NCBI GenBank assembly: GCA_964635065.1
Contig: CAZWMK010000120.1
Location: 1-6,247 of the forward strand
DNA length: 6,247 nt
Source: CAZWMK01 sp964635065
Lineage (GTDB): Bacteria > Pseudomonadota > Alphaproteobacteria > Sphingomonadales > Sphingomonadaceae
Direction: 5' to 3'
This document shows, one piece after another, positions 1 to 4,259 of this stretch. The translations under genes were made by a program, and so were the position numbers. Under the pieces are notes generated by a model, which saw only the letters and a list, made by a program, of their open reading frames with translations, searched no databases and was not told where the DNA came from. Numbering within the stretch: position 1 is the stretch's first letter; the number at the start of each line of letters is the position of its first letter.

Positions 1-636
1 GTAATCGGTGATGTTCTTGACCTCGCCTTCTACGATCTGGCCTTCGGCCAGCGACTGGATCAGGCCCGAACGCTGTTCAGCGCGGGTTTCTTCCAGCACC
101 GCGCGGCGCGAGACGACAATGTTGCCGCGCTTGCGGTCCATCTTCAGGATCTGGAACGGCTGCGGGATGTCCATCAGCGGGGTGACGTCGCGCACAGGGC
201 GGATATCGACCTGGCTGCCCGGCAGGAACGCCACGGCGCCCGACAGGTCGACAGTGAAGCCGCCCTTCACGCGACCGAAGATGTTGCCATCGACGCGTTC
301 GCCATTGCCATACTGGACTTCCAGCTTGTCCCATGCGGCTTCGCGGCGCGCGCGGTCGCGCGACAGCATCGCTTCGCCCATCGCGTTTTCGACGCGATCG
401 ACATAGACCTGAACCTGGTCGCCGGGGGCGATTTCAGCCTTCATGCCGGGGGCTGCAAATTCGCGCAGCGGCACACGGCCTTCCGACTTCAGGCCAACGT
501 CGATCACGACCATGTCGTTTTCGATCGCGGTCACCGTGCCGGTGACAACGCGGCCTTCAAAATTCTCGTTACCGCCAAGCGAGGCTTCAAGCATCGCGGC
601 GAAATCATCACGGGTAGGCTGGGCAGAAGTTGCCAT
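1..636 (-). CDS. rpsA: 30S ribosomal protein S1, N-terminal 212 residues (runs off left edge)
   Basis: Ribosomal protein S1 binds mRNA on the 30S subunit and helps load messages with weak Shine-Dalgarno sequences. The minus-strand frame opens with ATG at 636 (MATSAQPTRDDF) and stays open to the window edge, so 212 codons are visible of a protein that is usually about 560-570 residues in this class. S1/OB-fold repeats can be read in order: domain 1 about residues 26-92 (EGRVVTGTV, VDVG-like core, then EGRVPLREF), domain 2 about 112-178 (GERVDGNIFGRVKGGFTVDL), and the start of domain 3 from about 198 (GQIVEGEVKNITDY). The first two are the diverged ribosome-docking type. Upstream of the ATG is AAGGA with a roughly 10-nt spacer. 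The gene follows cmk, the usual proteobacterial order. The product is highly certain; the missing C-terminal domains lie outside the window. Confidence 0.97.
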   Translation of the reverse strand, partial: MATSAQPTRDDFAAMLEASLGGNENFEGRVVTGTVTAIENDMVVIDVGLKSEGRVPLREFAAPGMKAEIAPGDQVQVYVDRVENAMGEAMLSRDRARREAAWDKLEVQYGNGERVDGNIFGRVKGGFTVDLSGAVAFLPGSQVDIRPVRDVTPLMDIPQPFQILKMDRKRGNIVVSRRAVLEETRAEQRSGLIQSLAEGQIVEGEVKNITDY

Positions 637-670
637 TATCTATCAGTCCTTCATCGTCATGTTGCTGGCC

Positions 671-723
671 GACCGGTTGTCTCCGGCGGTCTTGGGTCAA
701 TTACCGCGGCGTCATTGCCGCAG
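671..723 (-). promoter_or_regulatory. Structured rpsA leader with two hairpins
   Basis: Read on the minus strand, the 189-nt gap between cmk and rpsA holds two hairpins shortly before the rpsA start. The first (723 to 704) has a 7-bp stem including one G-U pair and a 6-nt loop. The second (691 to 671) pairs GACCG with CGGTC around an 11-nt loop. Neither is followed by a T-run, so they do not look like terminators. In E. coli, S1 represses its own mRNA through a leader made of several hairpins. A similar autogenous control element here is an inference from position and shape only. No good -35/-10 pair is evident in the leader. Confidence 0.35.
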
Positions 724-747
724 GCCCGGTTAACAAACCCCTGAAAC

Positions 748-780
748 AAAAAATGCGGCAGCAGCCGGGCGAATCCGCCG
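748..780 (-). terminator. Candidate intrinsic terminator between cmk and rpsA
   Basis: On the minus strand, about 45 nt after the cmk stop, CGGCGG (780-775) pairs with CTGCCG (761-756) in a 6-bp stem with one G-U pair, followed by CA and then six T (753-748). The loop is 13 nt and can hold an alternative short stem (CGGC/GCCG). The geometry fits a weak rho-independent terminator or attenuator. If it works, it would lower cmk read-through and require a separate rpsA promoter downstream. Confidence 0.4.
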
Positions 781-825
781 GCCACGCCGTCCCCCTGTTG
801 CAGGTGGACCCGACAGTGCGACAGA

Positions 826-1467
826 TCAACCTGCCGCGCCACCATGTCCGAGTCTGGTCTCGACGAGCGCAATCGCCCGCGAAACGGCTGCCTCTATATC
901 CAAATCCGTGGTATCGAGCAAGGCAGCGTCGGCGGCGGCCCGCATCGGCGCATCCTGCCGACCGGAATCCCGCGCATCGCGCGCAAGGATGTCACCCAAA
1001 ACCGCCTCGCGCGAGACATGGGGGTCGCTGGCAGACAGCTCCCTGTAGCGTCGATCGGCGCGCACATCGGGCGATGCCGTCACGAACAGCTTGGCGTCGG
1101 CGTGCGGGACGATCACCGTGCCGATGTCACGACCATCAAGCACCGCGCCACCCGGCTGGTGCGCGAAATCGCGCTGGCGGGCGAGAAGAGCGGCGCGCAC
1201 TGCGGGGTGCGCCGACACGACCGATGCTGCCCGGGCGGTTGCGGCATCGCGGATCGCAGGATCGGCGCCAAGCGCCGGATCGAGCAGGGCCACCGCCGCT
1301 TCGGCGGCTGCGGCATCGGCAGGATCCTGCCCGGCGCGCAGCATTGCCAGCCCCAGCGCACGGTATAACACCCCTGTATCCATATGCGGCAGGCCATAAT
1401 GCCGCGCCAGCGCACGGGCGATCGTTCCCTTCCCGCTCGCGGCGGGACCATCGACTGCAATGATCAT
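826..1467 (-). CDS. cmk: Cytidylate kinase
   Basis: Cytosolic nucleoside monophosphate kinase that converts CMP and dCMP to the diphosphates using ATP, for pyrimidine salvage and nucleotide supply. It has 213 residues, close to the usual 210-230. The N-terminus IIAVDGPAASGKGT carries the P-loop (GPAASGKGT, residues 7-15). HMDTGVLYRA at about 28-37 is the family substrate-binding segment. DGRDIGT at 111-117 is diagnostic. The arginine-rich LID region with RDARDSGR lies near 163-170, followed by the LLDTTDLDIE strand typical of the C-terminus. The start ATG at 1467 gives the expected short lead into the P-loop, although no strong Shine-Dalgarno precedes it. cmk normally sits directly after aroA. 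Here aroA ends about 2.8 kb away and the divergent manC intervenes, so cmk must be transcribed from the 119-nt cmk/manC gap, where I see no clear leftward promoter. Confidence 0.96.
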   Translation of the reverse strand: MIIAVDGPAASGKGTIARALARHYGLPHMDTGVLYRALGLAMLRAGQDPADAAAAEAAVALLDPALGADPAIRDAATARAASVVSAHPAVRAALLARQRDFAHQPGGAVLDGRDIGTVIVPHADAKLFVTASPDVRADRRYRELSASDPHVSREAVLGDILARDARDSGRQDAPMRAAADAALLDTTDLDIEAAVSRAIALVETRLGHGGAAG

Positions 1468-1533
1468 GCGCAGCCGTTACCGCGCGCCACGCACAAGGGC
1501 AAGCAATGGACAAGCAAGGAGCGGCGGGTGATT

Positions 1534-1563
1534 TTTACGTCATGCTTCATGCAAATCTAAACT
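1534..1563 (+). promoter_or_regulatory. Possible manC promoter
   Basis: TTTACG (1534-1539) and TAAACT (1558-1563) are separated by 18 nt, and each matches the sigma-70 consensus at 4 of 6 positions. They lie in the only A/T-rich part of the cmk/manC gap. Transcription would start near 1570, giving a leader of about 60 nt for the manC start chosen here. The matches are weak and alphaproteobacterial promoters diverge from the E. coli consensus. Confidence 0.25.
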
Positions 1564-1631
1564 TATCGCGCTAGGATCGGCACAAAATGGCGATACCGCC
1601 CGACCGCAACAGGACAAGAAACGACCAGCGC

Positions 1632-3083
1632 ATGACAAGGCAGCACACACCCATCCACCCTGTGATCCTGTCGGGCGGTGCCGGCACCCGGCTCTGGCCG
1701 CTGTCGCGCGCGCAATATCCAAAGCAGCTTCTGCCGATCGCAACGCAGCGCAGCATGTTGCAGGATACAGCGGCGCGCATCGCGAATCAGCCAGGGTTTG
1801 CCGCCCCCATCGTCATCTGCGGCGAACCTCACCGTTTCGTCATCGCCCGCCAGCTTGCCGACAGCGGCGCACATCCGGAATCGATCCTGCTGGAACCGGA
1901 AGGTCGCAACACGGCCCCCGCGATTGCACTCGCCGCCTGCTGGATCGCAGACAATCATGGCCCGGACAGCCTGATGCTGGTGATGCCGTCCGATCATGTC
2001 ATCGCTGATCCCGGCGCCTTCCGCCATGCCGTTGCGGATGCCGCGCCCGCCGCAACGGCAGGCCATCTCGTCACGTTCGGCATTCACCCCGACCGCGCCG
2101 AAACCGGCTATGGCTATATCGAACAAGGCGCACCACTGCCCGGCATGCCCGCCGTGCGCGCGGTCGACCGCTTTGTCGAAAAGCCCGATTTGGCCACGGC
2201 ACAGGCCTATGTCTCCGGCGGACGTCATGCGTGGAATGGTGGTATTTTCCTGTTTTCCGCAGGTGGCTACCTCGAAGCCCTGAAACGCTTCGCCCCCGAA
2301 GTCGCCGACGCCTGCGCCGCCGCCATGGCCTCTGCCCAGCCCGACGGCCTGTTCCTGCGCCCCGACGCCACAGCCTTCTGCCGGTCGCCCAGCATCTCCA
2401 TCGATTATGCCGTCATGGAGAAAACCGACCGCGCCGCCGTCGTGCCTGTCGACATGGGCTGGTCGGATGTCGGCTCATGGGACGCCCTATGGGCGATCAA
2501 GCCGCATGACGCACATGGCAACGCCATCGAAGGCGCTGTCACGGCGATCGACTGCGGCGAGAGCCTGTTCAGGGTCGAAGGCGGCCCGCCGATCGCCGCA
2601 CTTGGGCTGGATGGCATGGTGATTGTCTCGACCAAGGATGCCATTCTCGTCGCACCGCGCGCGCGCGCGCAGGATGTCAAAGCGATTGTCGATGAACTGA
2701 AGCGGTCCAACAACGATAGCCACGCCAGCCACTGCGTCGTCCATCGCCCCTGGGGCACCTATGAAACAACCGATCATGGCGACCGTTTCCAGACGAAACG
2801 CATCGTCGTCGAACCGGGCGCGCGACTCAGCCTCCAGATGCACCATCATCGTGCCGAACACTGGATCGTCGTCTCCGGCACCGCCAAGGTGACAGTCGGC
2901 GACAAGGAAATATTATTACAGGAAAACCAGTCGACCTATATTCCGGCCGGGACCATGCACCGGCTGGAAAATCCCGGTCGCATCCCGCTGCATCTGATCG
3001 AGGTGCAATGCGGCCCCTATCTGGGCGAAGATGACATCGTACGTTTCGAGGACAGTTACGGGCGCACCGGCACTGGCAATTGA
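1632..3083 (+). CDS. manC: Mannose-1-phosphate guanylyltransferase / mannose-6-phosphate isomerase (type II PMI-GMP)
   Basis: Bifunctional cytosolic enzyme of GDP-mannose synthesis: it isomerises fructose-6-P to mannose-6-P and joins mannose-1-P to GTP to give GDP-mannose, a precursor of polysaccharides, lipopolysaccharide and deoxysugars. It has 483 residues from this start, normal for the AlgA/ManC/XanB family. The nucleotidyltransferase domain begins with VILSGGAGTRLWPLSR and PKQ (about 11-32), with FVEKP at 181-185, then WNGGIFLF and SIDYAVMEK. After a linker comes the cupin isomerase domain: HRPWGTYE at 371, the metal-binding MHHHRAEHW at 403-411, then TYIPAGTMHRLENPG. ATG 1632 gives the family-typical short N-terminus. 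An in-frame ATG at 1587 with AGGA 10 nt upstream is a real alternative, but the 15 added codons use ATA, AGG and AGA, which are unlike the rest. The gene stands alone, divergent from cmk and convergent with bfr. A 13-nt CG run (2656-2668) encodes the interdomain linker. Confidence 0.95.
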   Translation: MTRQHTPIHPVILSGGAGTRLWPLSRAQYPKQLLPIATQRSMLQDTAARIANQPGFAAPIVICGEPHRFVIARQLADSGAHPESILLEPEGRNTAPAIALAACWIADNHGPDSLMLVMPSDHVIADPGAFRHAVADAAPAATAGHLVTFGIHPDRAETGYGYIEQGAPLPGMPAVRAVDRFVEKPDLATAQAYVSGGRHAWNGGIFLFSAGGYLEALKRFAPEVADACAAAMASAQPDGLFLRPDATAFCRSPSISIDYAVMEKTDRAAVVPVDMGWSDVGSWDALWAIKPHDAHGNAIEGAVTAIDCGESLFRVEGGPPIAALGLDGMVIVSTKDAILVAPRARAQDVKAIVDELKRSNNDSHASHCVVHRPWGTYETTDHGDRFQTKRIVVEPGARLSLQMHHHRAEHWIVVSGTAKVTVGDKEILLQENQSTYIPAGTMHRLENPGRIPLHLIEVQCGPYLGEDDIVRFEDSYGRTGTGN

Positions 3084-3091
3084 GGCCCCAC

Positions 3092-3123
3092 CCCCGCGCC
3101 CGTCCACCAGGGCGGGCGCGGGG
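3092..3123. terminator. Strong GC hairpin between convergent manC and bfr
   Basis: CCCCGCGCCCG (3092-3102) and CGGGCGCGGGG (3113-3123) form a perfect 11-bp stem. The inner bases extend it to 14 bp with one G-U pair and an ACCA tetraloop. It starts 8 nt after the manC stop and ends 10 nt before the bfr stop, so it lies in the 3' end of both transcripts. There is no T-run on either side, so it may act as a pausing or 3'-protecting structure rather than a classic rho-independent terminator. Confidence 0.6.
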
Positions 3124-3133
3124 AAGGAATGCA

Positions 3134-3613
3134 TCAGTCTTCTGCGGGCTGCGACTGCAACTGGATATAGTTCTGCAGGCCCATGGCCTTGATCATGTCG
3201 AACTGCTGTTCAAGGAAATCGACATGTTCTTCTTCGCTGGCAAGGATACGGCGGAACAGGTCGCGCGAGACATAGTCCTGCACCGATTCGCAATAGCCGA
3301 TCGATTCCTTCAATTGCGGCAGCGCTTCCATTTCCAGTTCAAGATCGGCCTTCAGAAGTTCCTCGACCGATTCGCCGATGCGCAAACGCCCCAGAGACTG
3401 GAGATTGGGCAGGCCTTCCAGAAACAGGATGCGCTCAATCAAAAGGTCGGCGTGCTTCATCTCGTCGATCGACTCGCCATGTTCATATTTGGCCAGCCGC
3501 TTGATGCCCCAGTTGTCGAGCATGCGGTAATGCAGGAAATACTGATTAATCGCCGTCAGCTCGTTTTTGAGGGCCGCGTTCAAATAGGAAATGACCTTGG
3601 CGTCGCCACGCAT
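3134..3613 (-). CDS. bfr: Bacterioferritin (heme-containing ferritin)
   Basis: Bacterioferritin forms a cytosolic 24-subunit shell that oxidises Fe(II) at a di-iron centre and stores it as ferric mineral; heme b sits between subunit pairs. This protein has 159 residues, the standard length. All ferroxidase ligands are present at the positions known from E. coli Bfr: E18, E51, H54, E94, E127 and H130. M52, the axial heme ligand, is also present, so this is a catalytic, heme-binding subunit and not a diverged paralogue. The opening MRGDAKVISYLNAALKNEL is typical. A good AGGAG lies 6 nt upstream of the ATG (plus-strand 3620-3624). Its electron donor gene bfd is 125 nt upstream in the same direction, so the two may share a transcript, although the gap contains hairpin repeats that could separate their expression. 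Confidence 0.97.
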   Translation of the reverse strand: MRGDAKVISYLNAALKNELTAINQYFLHYRMLDNWGIKRLAKYEHGESIDEMKHADLLIERILFLEGLPNLQSLGRLRIGESVEELLKADLELEMEALPQLKESIGYCESVQDYVSRDLFRRILASEEEHVDFLEQQFDMIKAMGLQNYIQLQSQPAED

Positions 3614-3672
3614 GACTGTCTCCTCGCACCAGATGAATTCAGACTGTCAGCCTAGCATAAAGCGCGCACAAT

Positions 3673-3716
3673 CCATAGCTTAGAAGCACATGGGCCATAG
3701 CTTGGAAGCACATGGG
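3673..3716. repeat. Two tandem 22-bp hairpin-forming repeats in the bfd-bfr gap
   Basis: Two head-to-tail 22-bp units, 3673-3694 and 3695-3716, read CCATAGCTT-R-GAAGCACATGGG and differ only at position 10 (A in the first, G in the second). Each unit is self-complementary: CCAT pairs with ATGG and GCTT with AAGC, with a small asymmetric internal bulge. The single difference falls in the loop, so both copies keep the same stem. On the bfd-side end (3717-3733) a further inverted repeat, CGACG/CGTCG around 7 nt, follows directly. In a bfd-bfr mRNA these would form a row of three small hairpins just after the bfd stop. Confidence 0.8.
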
Positions 3717-3738
3717 CGACGATGGAAGCGTCGGGGGT

Positions 3739-3912
3739 TCAACGCCCCAGATGCCCTTCCTCGCGCACGAGCTTATGTGCGAACGACCAGCACTGGCCGC
3801 ACTGCGGCTTGCACCCGAGGGCGGCATAGGCGCGCTTCGCATTGGGCGCACCCCGGCGCGCCGCATCGCGCAGGTCATTTTCCCGAAGGCCGTTGCATGA
3901 ACAGATGATCAT
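3739..3912 (-). CDS. bfd: Bacterioferritin-associated ferredoxin, [2Fe-2S] protein
   Basis: Bfd carries a [2Fe-2S] cluster and passes electrons to the heme of bacterioferritin, reducing the stored ferric core so iron can leave. The minus-strand frame from ATG 3912 to TGA 3739 encodes 57 residues: MIICSCNGLRENDLRDAARR, a middle rich in Ala, then GCKPQCGQCWSFAHKLVREE. The cluster ligands of the BFD-like fold are C4 and C6 (CxC) and C38 and C41 (CxxC); C34 is an additional cysteine. The length is typical of the family (about 55-75). A GGTGA lies 9 nt before the ATG. The gene directly precedes bfr on the same strand, the expected partnership, and has a Fur box 36 nt upstream of its start. Because it is so short, routine gene finding can miss it. 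Confidence 0.93.
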   Translation of the reverse strand: MIICSCNGLRENDLRDAARRGAPNAKRAYAALGCKPQCGQCWSFAHKLVREEGHLGR

Positions 3913-3948
3913 GGCGGTCCGTCACCCCAAGTCGTCATTGGTTTCTAT

Positions 3949-3963
3949 TGATAGCTATTATCA
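3949..3963 (-). promoter_or_regulatory. Fur box upstream of bfd
   Basis: TGATAGCTATTATCA matches the 7-1-7 Fur consensus TGATAAT-N-ATTATCA at 12 of the 14 arm positions: the right arm is perfect and the left arm has 5 of 7. It lies 36 nt before the bfd start codon, overlapping a candidate -10 element, which is where a repressor would block transcription. Fur with Fe(II) would repress bfd in iron-rich cells, the pattern known in other proteobacteria where Bfd is induced by iron starvation. The same site could also act on the rightward small gene starting at 4090. Confidence 0.75.
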
Positions 3964-3983
3964 AAATCAAACGCGGGACGCAA
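3955..3983 (-). promoter_or_regulatory. Candidate bfd promoter overlapping the Fur box
   Basis: On the minus strand TTGCGT (3983-3978) is followed after 17 nt by TAATAG (3960-3955). The -10 hexamer lies within the Fur box, so Fur binding would exclude RNA polymerase. Transcription would start near 3948, giving a leader of roughly 35 nt that carries the GGTGA ribosome-binding sequence. The assignment rests on hexamer resemblance and on its fit with the operator. Confidence 0.45.
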
Positions 3984-4075
3984 CGGAAACAATCAAATTA
4001 TTTGCACGTCTGTTCAATGCAGGCAAGGCGCTTGCGCGACCGCAAGGTTTTGTTAACCTTTCCGGGCAGCAAGGA

Positions 4076-4090
4076 AGTCAAGTCAAGTCA
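4076..4090 (+). repeat. Three tandem AGTCA units between ribosome-binding site and start codon
   Basis: AGTCA occurs three times head to tail at 4076-4080, 4081-4085 and 4086-4090, followed by the related TGTCA. The units start at the end of the AAGGAAG ribosome-binding sequence (4071-4077), and the last A of the tract is the A of the ATG. Gain or loss of a unit would change the spacing, now 12 nt, by 5 nt. Confidence 0.6.
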
Positions 4091-4236
4091 TGTCACACGA
4101 CTCACAAGCCCCGTCACCACGACAGGCCCCGCTTCAGGCAATGCAGACGTGTGGGTTCCTCACGCGCACCGAATGGCAGCTCTTCACGCTGACCTACGGT
4201 GCGAGCCTCGCCTTTTTCCTGACGCTGTTCGGCTGA
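4090..4236 (+). CDS. Small hypothetical protein with hydrophobic C-terminal segment (48 aa)
   Basis: I do not recognise this family. The frame runs ATG 4090 to TGA 4236. The N-terminal half is hydrophilic and Pro/Gln/Ser-rich (MSHDSQAPSPRQAPLQAMQT), then GFLTRTEWQLF leads into the hydrophobic stretch TLTYGASLAFFLTLFG (residues 33-48), which is long enough to sit in or across a membrane. Support for coding: AAGGAAG 12 nt upstream, a codon pattern more like its neighbours than the competing frames, and a stop placed symmetrically with the aroA stop in a shared inverted repeat. An in-frame ATG at 4141 would give a 31-residue form. It is divergent from bfd and may share the bfd/Fur control region. 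No function is assigned. Confidence 0.55.
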   Translation: MSHDSQAPSPRQAPLQAMQTCGFLTRTEWQLFTLTYGASLAFFLTLFG

Positions 4237-4259
4237 GAGCGCTCCGCCTTTTCAGCCGA
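4229..4259. terminator. Inverted repeat holding the stop codons of two convergent genes
   Basis: TCGGCTGA (4229-4236) is the exact reverse complement of TCAGCCGA (4252-4259), an 8-bp stem around a 15-nt loop that can add a small GCG/CGC inner stem. The TGA of the 48-residue gene (4234-4236) is in the left arm, and the TGA of aroA (4254-4252, minus strand) is in the right arm. Both genes therefore end with the codons GGC TGA. Position suggests a shared bidirectional 3' end, though neither side has a T-run. Confidence 0.5.

Noticed and set aside
657..872. A minus-strand 71-codon frame between cmk and rpsA
   Set aside because: It overlaps the end of cmk and crosses the terminator-like hairpin and both leader hairpins, and its translation has no recognisable features.
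630..1463. A 277-codon plus-strand frame opposite cmk
   Set aside because: Its translation is Arg/Pro/Ala-rich without any domain, while the minus strand carries a complete and conserved cytidylate kinase.
1563..2228. A 221-codon minus-strand frame opposite manC
   Set aside because: It is a shadow frame of the kind common in high-GC DNA, lying wholly across the conserved nucleotidyltransferase domain of manC.
2656..2668. CG dinucleotide run in manC as a phase-variation tract
   Set aside because: Only 6.5 units, encoding a plausible Arg-Ala linker between the two domains, and the reading frame is intact on both sides; ordinary for high-GC DNA.
3614..3648. GACTGTC direct repeat in front of bfr
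   Set aside because: A 7-bp match at 3614-3620 and 3642-3648 is short, and one copy lies in the ribosome-binding site to start interval; chance is sufficient.
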